Positions 16,040-24,636 of a DNA stretch of 36,203 bases are shown here, one piece after another. A model generated the notes under the pieces. That model worked only from the letters and a program-made list of their open reading frames with translations, was not told the DNA's origin and did no database searches. Source of the stretch: Atopococcus tabaci (GTDB lineage Bacteria > Bacillota > Bacilli > Lactobacillales > Carnobacteriaceae_A). The position numbers were made by a program, and so were the translations under genes. Location: assembly GCA_030535975.1 (NCBI GenBank), contig JAUNQW010000008.1, positions 21,981-58,183 of the forward strand, in the 5' to 3' direction. Position 1 is the first letter of the stretch; each line of letters opens with the position of its first letter.

Positions 16040-16969
16040 TTATTGCGACATTAGGCGACGGTTTTCTCCATCCAGTTCGAGCGGCTTTGCCAAATATTTG
16101 ACTCTTTCCATAATTCTTTTAGCTTTGATGGGTTCATTTTCCCCTTTTTGAGAATAAGTTAAATGAGTCTCTAACTCATCTAAAGAAAAATTAGACGTAA
16201 AGAAAGTAGGCAACTGTTCCTGCATTCTGTGCTGCAAAATGACTCCTAATACATCATCTCTTAACCAAGAAGACATAGAATCTGCCCCAATATCATCAAT
16301 AACCAAAATAGGTGCATGACGTATAGGATCAATTTTTTCAGAAGTCGTGTTACTGCTGATAGACTGCTTCACCTCATAGGAAAAAGAGGGAAAGTGGACC
16401 ATAGCAGATTCATAACCGTGGCCGGCTAATTCATTGGCCATCGCTCCCAAAATATAAGTCTTCCCCACTCCAAAGCGACCATGAAGATAGAGACCCGGGT
16501 GAAAGCTTTGAGGGTTTTGAATATAATCCTCTATAAATTGGTACACCTGATCGAGAAGTTCTTTCCGTTCTACTGTTGCATCAATTTGAGCCAGGCTGAC
16601 TTCCTGAATATTCTTAGGCATATAATATGTTTTAACTCTATTTTTCTTGGCTAAATTCATCATTTCTTGATATTTTTCATCACTAGGCACATAGGTCACA
16701 TCGATATGATTTTTATTAATGACCAATTTAGGGTAGAAGCCAGGTGCGATTCCATCCTTATTATTCAAGATTTTATTTTTTTCCTGAACAAATTCATAAA
16801 TATTAGCGGACGAACGGAGGATACTTTCTGCCGTCAGACGTTCTGCATTTTCCTCTAAGAAGGTTTGAACATCTTCATCTTGCATGGACTCAGCAACCAG
16901 CTCTTTGTATTTGGACTGATAATTGTTTTCTTTCATCATTTTATGTATAGCATCGCTCATACTTTTCAT
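16040..16969 (-). CDS. dnaI: Primosomal helicase loader DnaI
   Basis: DnaI loads the replicative helicase during replication start and restart. The 309 residues have an N-terminal helicase-interaction domain and an AAA+ domain from about residue 145. Walker A is GRFGVGKTY and Walker B ILVIDDIGAD; the sensor region has TFFTSNFSLDELE. The N-terminal domain lacks the obvious zinc-type cysteines found in some homologues. The ATG follows the dnaB stop directly (TAGATG), with GAAGGTG upstream. The order nrdR-dnaB-dnaI is conserved in Bacillota. Confidence 0.93.
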   Translation of the reverse strand: MKSMSDAIHKMMKENNYQSKYKELVAESMQDEDVQTFLEENAERLTAESILRSSANIYEFVQEKNKILNNKDGIAPGFYPKLVINKNHIDVTYVPSDEKYQEMMNLAKKNRVKTYYMPKNIQEVSLAQIDATVERKELLDQVYQFIEDYIQNPQSFHPGLYLHGRFGVGKTYILGAMANELAGHGYESAMVHFPSFSYEVKQSISSNTTSEKIDPIRHAPILVIDDIGADSMSSWLRDDVLGVILQHRMQEQLPTFFTSNFSLDELETHLTYSQKGENEPIKAKRIMERVKYLAKPLELDGENRRLMSQ

Positions 16970-18349
16970 CTATTCACCTTCTTTTCCTACTTGGGACTCG
17001 CGCATTCTTTTTAACCGTTCCTGAAGTTCAAGAACTTGCTTTTGAGTCATCGGCTGATCTTTTTTATTCTTGGAACCTTCCTGAGCCCACTTCGGTATAG
17101 GCTCAGTCCTTGTATAGGAGGGTTTGCGATAATTATTTTGTCGGGGCTGTTTGTTCCTCTCTTCTTCCTCCTGCTTAGATTTTTTCACCTCTTCAATAGC
17201 CTGGACTGCACTCCTGACCTTGTTTTGAGCCCATCTATTAGCAATCCGATGAGCAAAGTTCGCATGAATGCTTTCATTATCTTTAATCACTAAAATATAG
17301 TGAATTAAAATATTAATAACCTCTAATTTTAACTGGGATTTTTTTGTCACTTCTTCAATAACATATTTTTCCTGATTGGAGATATAGCCGCCTTTTTGCT
17401 GCTTGACAGAACTGGCGAAAGCAATCGGGGAATTCATCTGGCTGGCTTCAACCAGCTGCTTTTCTTGGAGTGTAAGATTTTGATTCTCTTTTTGTTCAGC
17501 TTCTTTATCCTTCGTCGTTAAAAATTCTTTCTGAGTTTCTCTTTGACTGGGAATAACTTGATATTGCTTTCTCACCAACTGACTCAGTTCCTGTTTATCT
17601 AAAACACCTGTGTTCGTATCACTGGCCATTAAAACTAAATTTTGCATATCCATTTCATCTATACCGTAGCATTCATGTAAAAACAATATCGTTTCCTTGT
17701 TTGAAATGTCGAGTAAAGAACTGCGGTTAACAAAATGATTAGACATACTCTCCACGAATAAATTCCATTCAAAAGTAGATTGGCTTTCATGCAGCTGGGG
17801 CTGCCCTTTTTTTATTACTTGGAATCGGGGCAGCTGTGAAGAAGATTCTTCTAAGTCTTCTTGACTGGGACGATAGTGAAAGACATCGGTAAAGCTTTTA
17901 CTGATATCTTCATATCCTCCATCATCTATTGGACTTTCATCAAAAAAATCCACGAAAGAAAGATAAGTAGGTTCTCCTACCTGGTGAATTAGCAAGTGGC
18001 GCAAGATTTCATTTTCAAAGAAATCTTGTGCTTTAAGAGGCTCTGCTAGCTTGAATATATAATCAGTTTTCTTTTTAAAAGTCTTTAATAAGCCAATGCC
18101 TTCTAATTGAAGTCGGGCTTGGTAAAAGTCAGGGATGCCCATACCTAAAACAGAAAACAAGTGTTTTAAATAATAATTCTGCTTGATACGGTGGTTATTA
18201 GCCAGGTATTCATACAAACTTTCTGCCTGCACACCGATAATCGGCTGATACAGCATCTGCAAAATATTCGTCTGGCTTAAAGAAAGCGGCTTTTGATGAC
18301 TCATTTGATAACTGTCATTAGGTGAGATTTCCTTCCAGCCGAAAATCAC
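16970..18349 (-). CDS. dnaB: Replication initiation / membrane attachment protein DnaB
   Basis: This Bacillota-specific DnaB works with DnaD and DnaI to load the helicase at oriC and links replication to the membrane. I use the GTG at 18349: AAGGGGGGAG lies just before it, and the resulting FGWKEISPNDSYQ matches the usual start of DnaB. An upstream ATG at 18373 would overlap nrdR. The product has 459 residues. The N-terminal winged-helix part includes NILQMLYQPIIGVQAESLYEYL; the C-terminal DnaB_2 domain (about 345-400) includes LKLEVINILIHYILVIK and RIANRWAQNKV. The charged tail is probably disordered. Confidence 0.9.
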   Translation of the reverse strand: MIFGWKEISPNDSYQMSHQKPLSLSQTNILQMLYQPIIGVQAESLYEYLANNHRIKQNYYLKHLFSVLGMGIPDFYQARLQLEGIGLLKTFKKKTDYIFKLAEPLKAQDFFENEILRHLLIHQVGEPTYLSFVDFFDESPIDDGGYEDISKSFTDVFHYRPSQEDLEESSSQLPRFQVIKKGQPQLHESQSTFEWNLFVESMSNHFVNRSSLLDISNKETILFLHECYGIDEMDMQNLVLMASDTNTGVLDKQELSQLVRKQYQVIPSQRETQKEFLTTKDKEAEQKENQNLTLQEKQLVEASQMNSPIAFASSVKQQKGGYISNQEKYVIEEVTKKSQLKLEVINILIHYILVIKDNESIHANFAHRIANRWAQNKVRSAVQAIEEVKKSKQEEEERNKQPRQNNYRKPSYTRTEPIPKWAQEGSKNKKDQPMTQKQVLELQERLKRMRESQVGKEGE

Positions 18350-18362
18350 ATTTCTCCCCCCT

Positions 18363-18842
18363 TTAATCTTCACTCAGATCATTCTCCAGCTGTTTATTCT
18401 GCAGCTTTTCTACCTCATTCATAAAGGTAGCCACATCGGTAAATTGGCGGTAAACACTGGCAAACCGAATGTAAGCAACCTCATCTAGATCGATCAATCG
18501 TTCCATAACATAATCACCAATCTTACTTGAGGGGATTTCATTATCCCCTTCTTTTTGGATGGCACGAGCGATATCAGCAACTAAACTTTCCATCTGTTCC
18601 ATCGAAATAGGGCGTTTTTCCGCAGAGCGGACCACCCCTCTCAATAATTTATCCCGTGAAAATTCCTCGCGGGTCCCATCTTTTTTCACAACAACAATCG
18701 GCGTCTCAGCCACTCTTTCAAATGTTGTAAAACGGAAAGAACACTCTTCACATTCTCTTCGACGTCGAATAGTCTGACCCTCGTCAGCTGGACGACTGTC
18801 AATAACGCGTGTTCGACTACTATTGCATCGGGGACAATTCAT
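18363..18842 (-). CDS. nrdR: Transcriptional repressor NrdR
   Basis: NrdR is a nucleotide-sensing repressor of ribonucleotide reductase genes. The ATG at 18842 is chosen because GAGGTG sits six bases upstream and the product then begins MNCPRC, as expected; it has 159 residues. The zinc ribbon uses CPRC and CEEC, with RVIDSRPADEGQTIRRRREC between, followed by FRFTTFERVE-like sequence. The ATP-cone domain (about 47-137) starts VVKKDGTREEFSRDKLLRG. It is the first gene of the nrdR-dnaB-dnaI unit. Confidence 0.95.
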   Translation of the reverse strand: MNCPRCNSSRTRVIDSRPADEGQTIRRRRECEECSFRFTTFERVAETPIVVVKKDGTREEFSRDKLLRGVVRSAEKRPISMEQMESLVADIARAIQKEGDNEIPSSKIGDYVMERLIDLDEVAYIRFASVYRQFTDVATFMNEVEKLQNKQLENDLSED

Positions 18843-18862
18843 TTCTATCACCTCACTGTAAA

Positions 18863-18868
18863 ATTATA
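18863..18868 (-). promoter_or_regulatory. Candidate -10 box upstream of nrdR
   Basis: A perfect TATAAT lies about 20 bases before the nrdR ATG. Its -35 partner is weak. A second candidate, TGCTAAAAT (extended -10 type), lies about 15 bases further upstream. Confidence 0.4.
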
Positions 18869-18923
18869 CACTGTCATTTTAGCATAAATCTAATGAACTA
18901 TGTAGTTGTTCTAAGGCTTATCT

Positions 18924-18957
18924 AAATAAAGATCCCTGTATTTTTTATACAGAGATC
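18924..18957 (-). terminator. Terminator of polA-mutM-coaE
   Basis: GATCTCTGTAT pairs with ATACAGGGATC around AAAAA (one G-T pair) at 18931-18957, then TTTATTT follows. It lies 11 bases after the coaE stop and before the nrdR promoter. Confidence 0.8.
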
Positions 18958-18968
18958 CTATTTGATAT

Positions 18969-19556
18969 TTATAGACTTTTTTCTAACCAAGCAGCCACTT
19001 GTTGATAAGTTTCTTCTTTTGTCCCGCTATTGTCTACAAGGATATGAGCTCTTGTCATCTTTTCTTCTAAAGGCATTTGTGAATGAATCCTTTGGAGAGC
19101 TTCCTTTTGGCTTAATTCATTTCGCTTCATGAGACGCTTTAACTGAAGATCTTGCTCGATATGAACGACCATGATTTGATCCACTTGATCCTCATAATCA
19201 GATTCAAAAAGAAGCGGGAGGTCTAAAACAATTAGATCGCAGCCTTGCTTTTTTAACTGCTCCAGTCGTTTTAATATTTCTGCCCGAATCAATGGGTGCA
19301 GAATTCTATTTAAATCTTCTCTTTTTTCAGAATCGGAAAAAATTAATTGCCCCAATTTTTTTCTATCCAATTCACCATTTTCCAATAACATATGGGAGCC
19401 AAAATGGTTCACTACGCGACTGAGACCCAAACTTCCTGCTTCTACTACTTGCCTTGCGACCTGGTCTGCATCAATAACAGGATACCCTTGGGATTTGAAA
19501 TAATCACTAACGAGAGACTTGCCTGTAGCTATGCCTCCTGTTAATCCGAGTATCAT
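18969..19556 (-). CDS. coaE: Dephospho-CoA kinase
   Basis: CoaE phosphorylates dephospho-CoA in the last step of coenzyme A synthesis. The 195-residue protein begins with the P-loop GLTGGIATGKS and has the typical PVIDADQVARQVV, HPLIRAEI and LIVLDLPLLFES segments. The ATG lies one base after the mutM stop, so the genes are tightly coupled. The polA-mutM-coaE order is common in Bacillota. Confidence 0.96.
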   Translation of the reverse strand: MILGLTGGIATGKSLVSDYFKSQGYPVIDADQVARQVVEAGSLGLSRVVNHFGSHMLLENGELDRKKLGQLIFSDSEKREDLNRILHPLIRAEILKRLEQLKKQGCDLIVLDLPLLFESDYEDQVDQIMVVHIEQDLQLKRLMKRNELSQKEALQRIHSQMPLEEKMTRAHILVDNSGTKEETYQQVAAWLEKSL

Positions 19557-19557
19557 A

Positions 19558-20391
19558 TTATAAAGCTGCCTCCACTTGACATTGAGGGCAGAAATGCGTC
19601 CCTCTCTGACCTACTTTAATCTTCTCAATAGGAGTAAAACAAACTTGACAAGCTTCTCCTTCTTTACCATATACCTTCATATAATTTTGAAAGTTTCCTT
19701 GCTCCCCAAAAGCATTTTTGTAGTTGCGGATAGAAGACCCACCCTCTGTCATAGCAATTCGAATGATATCTGTAATTGCGTAGTATAACTTCACTGTTTG
19801 ACCTCTATTTAATTGATTGGCAGGAGTTAAAGGATGAATTTTCGCACGAAAGAGCGATTCATCCGCATAAATATTGCCCAGCCCTGCAATAAATGTTTGA
19901 TCGAGCAGTAAGCTTTTGATAGGAATATTATAATCCCCTAGTTCGGTTATAAATTTCATGAAATCTAAATCTTCCATGGTCGGTTCCGGGCCTAATTTTA
20001 ATAAAGGGGTAAAGTTTTTTGACTCATTTCTATCCATCAAGTACATACGTCCAAACTTGCGAATATCATGATAGAGTAAATGGCTCCCATCTTCAAAGTG
20101 GAAGATGACATGTGTATGTTTATCTTTTTCAAGATCATTAGTTTCTAGCGAATAACCACCCGTCATTCGCAGATGGCTGACCAAGTCATGGTTGCTCAAT
20201 TTAAAAATGAGATACTTCCCTCGTCTTCTGACATCTAATATTTGGTCGCCAACTAAATCTTTTTTAAATTCGTCAACCGATGGCTGATCAATAATTGCAT
20301 CCCAGTAGACATCCACTGATTCTATGGTTTTACCAACTACTAGTTCCTCTAAACCTGTTTTCATCACATCAACTTCAGGTAATTCCGGCAT
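19558..20391 (-). CDS. mutM: Formamidopyrimidine-DNA glycosylase MutM
   Basis: MutM removes 8-oxoguanine and ring-opened purines and cleaves the abasic site. The ATG at 20391 gives the required N-terminus MPELPE, where the proline after Met is the catalytic nucleophile; the ATG nine bases upstream would bury it. GAAGGGTG lies before it. The product has 277 residues. DNA-binding residues are visible in HLRMTGGYSL, RKFGRM and AGLGNIYADESLF. The zinc finger has cysteine pairs CQVC and CPQC with RGTHFCPQCQ. Confidence 0.96.
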   Translation of the reverse strand: MPELPEVDVMKTGLEELVVGKTIESVDVYWDAIIDQPSVDEFKKDLVGDQILDVRRRGKYLIFKLSNHDLVSHLRMTGGYSLETNDLEKDKHTHVIFHFEDGSHLLYHDIRKFGRMYLMDRNESKNFTPLLKLGPEPTMEDLDFMKFITELGDYNIPIKSLLLDQTFIAGLGNIYADESLFRAKIHPLTPANQLNRGQTVKLYYAITDIIRIAMTEGGSSIRNYKNAFGEQGNFQNYMKVYGKEGEACQVCFTPIEKIKVGQRGTHFCPQCQVEAAL

Positions 20392-20409
20392 ACTATTCAC
20401 CCTTCTTTT

Positions 20410-23055
20410 CTAATCTTCAGTATCGTACCAATTATCACCGTAATGGCTCTCTATTTCAAGCGGCACATCTAAGTCCACAATATTTTCCATGACATCTTTA
20501 ACCAGGGCATTGAGCTGCGTAATCTCATCCGATGGAACTTCAAATATTAATTCATCATGGACTTGAAGTAGCATTTCTGCTTGAAGGCCTTCTTTTTTCA
20601 GATGTGTTTCCATTTCAATCATGGCCATTTTAATGATATCTGCCGCGCTCCCTTGAATAGGGGTATTTATTGCAGTTCTCTCAGCGAATGTTCTTTGATT
20701 GAAGTTGCGGGCATTAATATCCGGTAAGTATCTGCGTCGGTGGAAGAGAGTCTCCACATAGCCCTTGTCTTTGGCCTCTCGCTTAATATCATCCATATAA
20801 TTCTTAATGCCTGGATATCTTTCAAAGTAAATGTCGATAAATTCTTGAGCTGCTTTACGTGTTATTCCTAAGCTTTCTGATAAACCATAGTCACTCATCC
20901 CATAGATAATTCCAAAGTTAATCGTCTTAGCATCTCGCCGCATATTGGGCGTCACACTGTCAGTATCTTCTAAGTCAAATATACGAGCAGCTGTTGCTGA
21001 GTGGATATCTTCTCCCGCCTTAAAGGCAGCTGTCATATGCTCATCCCTGGAAATATGAGCCATGACCCGGAGTTCGATCTGTGAGTAGTCAGAAGCAAAA
21101 ATTTTCCATCCTTCATGATTAGCTGTAAATGCCTTACGAATCTGGCGTCCTTCTTCTGTTCGGATAGGAATGTTCTGTAAGTTAGGAGCAACAGAACTGA
21201 GCCGGCCGGTTCTTGCTACCGTTTGAAGGAAGCGGGTATGGATTCTTCCATCTTCCGCAATTTCAGCTAGCAGACCGGTGACATAGGTTGATTGAATTTT
21301 ACTAATTTGACGATATTTCAAGATATCATCTACAATCGGCGCCTGTCTTTGCAATTTATCCAGAACATCCTGGGCAGTTGAATATCCTGTTTTAGTTTTT
21401 CTTATCACAGGATAGCCCATTTTTTCAAAGAGAATAACACCCAGCTGCTTAGGTGAATTTACATTAAATTCTTCACCAGCCTTTTCATGTATTTCTTGCT
21501 CCAGATGATCTAAGATCTTTTGAAATTGTGTCTGTAATTCTTCCAGCTGCGCCGCATCTACTGTTATGCCGCGGACCTCCATTTTGGCTAATACTTTGGC
21601 CAGAGGAAGTTCGATCGATTTTAATAAATCTTCTTGACCATTTTCGATAAGTTCTTTATTTAATTGAGCCGTTAGTTCATAAATCGCCTTAACTTTACTG
21701 GCAACATGCTGATGCATCTTTTCAACAGGCTCAGGTACAGCAGTTTTCTTTCCTTTGCCATAGATAAGCTCATCCATGGCTATTCCGCGATAATTATGCC
21801 CATTCGCTACATCCGCTACAGAGTCTGAGTGATCTGATGCTGATAATAAATAACTGGCTAAATGAATATCAAATGAAACATTATTTAAAACGATTCCTCT
21901 TCTTAAAAAGCTTACAATGGCAGCTTTAGCATCAAAAGAATATTTTTCAATCGAGTCATCTTCAGCCCAGGCTTTGAAAGTCTCTGATTCACGTGCAATA
22001 TCGATAGAAGTAACGTAGACCTGTTCACTGTCCCCCCAGGCTACACACTCGATAGCTGCCCTATGATAATTGTCAGCTAACATTTCCCCATAGACAGCTT
22101 GTTGATTTTTTAACATATCTTCAGATATGTCAGTCACCCACTGATAAGGTACCTCTTCTTCTTCTTCAATATCCAGACCCGATAAATTTAAGTTGAGCAA
22201 GTGGGAATCAAAATCCATCTCTTTATAAAAACTGACCAGCTTTTCTAAATCTTTCCCTGGATATTCCAGATCATCGATAGAGACTTGGATGGGAGATGTA
22301 CGATCAATCGTGGCCAGTTTTCTAGATAGTCTGGCTGTTTCTTCCTGTTCAATGAGATTCTCTTTCATTTTCGATGGTTTTAATTCATCCAGACGCTCAT
22401 ATAAAACATCCAGACTGCCGAATTGGTCCAAAAGACTTTGGGCACGCTTTTCACCGATTCCTTTGACACCTGGGATATTATCAGAAGGATCACCTTTCAA
22501 TCCTAAATAATCCGGAACCTGCTCTGGACTTAAACCGTAAGACTCTTCTAAATACTCTGGGGTGATTGCATCAAAGCCCCCTTTTTTAGTGAAGTCGACT
22601 TGGGTATGTTCACCAACAAGTTGAGCGAGGTCACGGTCCCCCGTCATAATGATCGTCTCAAAACCTTGCTCTTCTGCTTCTTTAGCCAAAGTCCCTATGA
22701 TATCATCTGCTTCATAGTTTTCTAATTCGTAGTAGCTGATACCAAGACCTTCTAAAAGTTCTCTAAAATAAGGCATTTGTTCGGATAATTCAGCAGGCAT
22801 CGTGTCCCGGCCGCCCTTATAGTCTTCAAAAAACTCATTTCTAAAAGTAGTTTTTCCAGCATCAAAAGCTACTAAGGCATGGCTGGGCTGAATTTCTTTG
22901 ATTTTTGCTTCTACCATATTATGAAAACCGTAGAGAGCATTGGTATGGAGACCCTCCCTGTTTTTCATATTACCTATTTGGCTGGCCAATCCATAAAAAG
23001 CTCGGAAGGCTAAAGAATGCCCGTCCATTAGTAGTAATTTTTTTTCTTTTGTCAT
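20410..23055 (-). CDS. polA: DNA polymerase I
   Basis: PolA fills gaps and removes RNA primers. The 881 residues contain an N-terminal 5'-nuclease domain (about 1-290; LLLMDGHSLAFRAFY, TGDRDLAQLV, GVKGIGEKRAQSLL), a middle exonuclease-like domain and a polymerase domain from about 470. Polymerase motifs are DYSQIELRVMAH (A), RRDAKTINFGIIYG (B) and QVHDELIFEVP (C). The middle domain lacks the DxE of a proofreading exonuclease (IECVAW at that place), as in Geobacillus-type PolA, so proofreading is probably absent. It is the first gene of polA-mutM-coaE and has GGAG before the ATG. Confidence 0.97.
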   Translation of the reverse strand: MTKEKKLLLMDGHSLAFRAFYGLASQIGNMKNREGLHTNALYGFHNMVEAKIKEIQPSHALVAFDAGKTTFRNEFFEDYKGGRDTMPAELSEQMPYFRELLEGLGISYYELENYEADDIIGTLAKEAEEQGFETIIMTGDRDLAQLVGEHTQVDFTKKGGFDAITPEYLEESYGLSPEQVPDYLGLKGDPSDNIPGVKGIGEKRAQSLLDQFGSLDVLYERLDELKPSKMKENLIEQEETARLSRKLATIDRTSPIQVSIDDLEYPGKDLEKLVSFYKEMDFDSHLLNLNLSGLDIEEEEEVPYQWVTDISEDMLKNQQAVYGEMLADNYHRAAIECVAWGDSEQVYVTSIDIARESETFKAWAEDDSIEKYSFDAKAAIVSFLRRGIVLNNVSFDIHLASYLLSASDHSDSVADVANGHNYRGIAMDELIYGKGKKTAVPEPVEKMHQHVASKVKAIYELTAQLNKELIENGQEDLLKSIELPLAKVLAKMEVRGITVDAAQLEELQTQFQKILDHLEQEIHEKAGEEFNVNSPKQLGVILFEKMGYPVIRKTKTGYSTAQDVLDKLQRQAPIVDDILKYRQISKIQSTYVTGLLAEIAEDGRIHTRFLQTVARTGRLSSVAPNLQNIPIRTEEGRQIRKAFTANHEGWKIFASDYSQIELRVMAHISRDEHMTAAFKAGEDIHSATAARIFDLEDTDSVTPNMRRDAKTINFGIIYGMSDYGLSESLGITRKAAQEFIDIYFERYPGIKNYMDDIKREAKDKGYVETLFHRRRYLPDINARNFNQRTFAERTAINTPIQGSAADIIKMAMIEMETHLKKEGLQAEMLLQVHDELIFEVPSDEITQLNALVKDVMENIVDLDVPLEIESHYGDNWYDTED

Positions 23056-23094
23056 TGTTTACTCCTTTATTACATCGCAAGCTATTGTTAACTA

Positions 23095-23124
23095 ATTCTA
23101 TCAAACTAAAACATAAATTGACAA
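23095..23124 (-). promoter_or_regulatory. Promoter of polA-mutM-coaE
   Basis: TTGTCA (23119-23124) and TAGAAT (23095-23100) are 18 bases apart, about 40 bases upstream of polA. Confidence 0.6.
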
Positions 23125-23154
23125 TTCTCACGCCGGATGCTCCTATATAAACAA

Positions 23155-23189
23155 ATAAAAAAACTCTCCGTTTCTCAGAAGAAGAGTTT
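23155..23189 (-). terminator. Terminator of the intact GntP-like permease gene
   Basis: AAACTCT (23183-23189) pairs with AGAGTTT (23161-23167), with a further partial helix inside, and is followed by a T run. It begins seven bases after the permease stop. Confidence 0.75.
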
Positions 23190-23195
23190 AATCCA

Positions 23196-24506
23196 TTAAT
23201 TAAATATGAAGCCCAGCAGATAACCCAAGACTACGGTCAAGGCTACCCCGCCATTTAAGGAAATCATCACCTGTTTAAAAGAATCCTTGTGAGTCAACTT
23301 ACTCACATCGAGAAAAGTGAGGTATGCTCCCACATGAGGCGGCATAAAGGCCGGTGTAGTTAAAAGCATACGATGAACATAACCTAAATCATAGCTGGAC
23401 AAATCATACAGAGGAACAAACTTTTCCCCTACAATACTCAAAACACCTGAAGCTGATCCGATTACAAATTGTAAAATCGCTGTAATAACAATCAGAGATA
23501 AGAGAGGAGTCAGCGGGAGGCTTTGGAAAAATCCCATAATCATTTCAAAAGACGGAGTCGCCGACATAACCGTCCCGAAACCTAAGGTAACCGCCGGAGC
23601 CATAACTGAAGTAATACTGTTAATCGCTCCCATATTCAACACATCCCGCTGACTGTCAATATATTGATTAAAGTTAAGCACTGACAGTAAAACTGCAAAA
23701 GTCAACGCATACAAAATAATGTTCTCCACTTTCATCAGACTCCCGATAATAATTGTTAAAAAGAGAATCAGTAAAGGACTGATAGAAAGAAAAAAAGACG
23801 GTATTTCTTCACTCTTTTCTTCTGCTTTAACTCTAAATCGATCTTCAAACCCTTCACCTTTAGCTAAGCTGTCTTCCAGCTCAACTTTCATCCGCCAAAG
23901 ACTGTATATAATTAAAAAAGCTGATAAAACCAGCCCAAAAATAGGTTGAGTCGTGAGGCTTGTCCCTAAAACATCTGCCATGATTACATTTTGAATAGCT
24001 GGTGTTCCTGGCATTGTCGTCATTGTAAATGTCCCTACCCCCATCATATAGGGCGTTACGACTAACTTCCACGACATATCTAATTCCTGGAATAAATCAC
24101 GGGCCAAAGGAATAATGACAAACATGGCCACAAAAAGATTGACTCCTCCTAAAGTTAAGATCGAAGCAAAAGTAAAGAGAGCAACCAAAATAATATAAGG
24201 CTTTTCTTTACCTGTCTTTGAAATAATATATTGGGCGATAGACTTAGCAGCTCCACTATTTTCAATATATTTCGCCAAAATAGCGCTTAATAAGAAAATA
24301 ACAAAGTAACGCCCGATAAAACTCGTCATCCCCGCAACAAAGCTTTGATCCCCTGCAAAAAGGGTATCATATAAAGGCATCTGGTTACTTAGAACAAGGA
24401 TGACGGAAGCCAAAACGGTCAGAATAATAATATGATAGCCTCTCGTCGATCCCCACAACATTAAAAACATAGCTGCTAAAAACCCAATAATCCCGATAAT
24501 ATTCAC
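23196..24506 (-). CDS. GntP-like organic-acid permease
   Basis: The 436-residue protein is almost entirely hydrophobic, with about 11-12 membrane segments. It looks like the GntP/ion-transporter superfamily, whose members import gluconate and other organic acids with protons or sodium. Family-like regions are ENSGAAKSIAQYI, LTLGGVNLFVAMFVIIPLA, PGTPAIQNV and GSASGVLSI, each repeated at matching places in the two halves or in the paralogue. The start is a GTG with GGAAGG upstream. A paralogue lies immediately upstream but is interrupted. No sugar-acid kinase or dehydrogenase is adjacent, so the substrate cannot be told. Confidence 0.75.
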   Translation of the reverse strand: MNIIGIIGFLAAMFLMLWGSTRGYHIIILTVLASVILVLSNQMPLYDTLFAGDQSFVAGMTSFIGRYFVIFLLSAILAKYIENSGAAKSIAQYIISKTGKEKPYIILVALFTFASILTLGGVNLFVAMFVIIPLARDLFQELDMSWKLVVTPYMMGVGTFTMTTMPGTPAIQNVIMADVLGTSLTTQPIFGLVLSAFLIIYSLWRMKVELEDSLAKGEGFEDRFRVKAEEKSEEIPSFFLSISPLLILFLTIIIGSLMKVENIILYALTFAVLLSVLNFNQYIDSQRDVLNMGAINSITSVMAPAVTLGFGTVMSATPSFEMIMGFFQSLPLTPLLSLIVITAILQFVIGSASGVLSIVGEKFVPLYDLSSYDLGYVHRMLLTTPAFMPPHVGAYLTFLDVSKLTHKDSFKQVMISLNGGVALTVVLGYLLGFIFN

Positions 24507-24534
24507 AAGGTCTACCTTCCTTAATCAAAATTTA

Positions 24535-24564
24535 GTTATAATTTTATCATAAATGAGTCGGCAA
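24535..24564 (-). promoter_or_regulatory. Weak promoter candidate for the intact GntP-like gene
   Basis: TTGCCG (24559-24564) and TATAAC (24535-24540) stand 18 bases apart between the upstream terminator and the GTG start. Confidence 0.35.
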
Positions 24565-24596
24565 TTACAGAAGCCGAGTATCATGTTTTTACGCAT

Positions 24597-24621
24597 AAAA
24601 AAAACAAGACTTTTGGTCCTG
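24597..24621 (-). terminator. Terminator after the interrupted permease gene
   Basis: CAGGAC-CAAAA-GTCTTG forms a six-base-pair stem (one G-T pair) followed by eight Ts, 16 bases after the stop codon. Confidence 0.75.
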
Positions 24622-24636
24622 GTTAATCAAAATTAC

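Noticed and set aside
20410-23055. Loss of proofreading residues in PolA as a novelty
   Set aside because: A degenerate 3'-5' exonuclease domain is usual for PolA of Bacillus-type bacteria.
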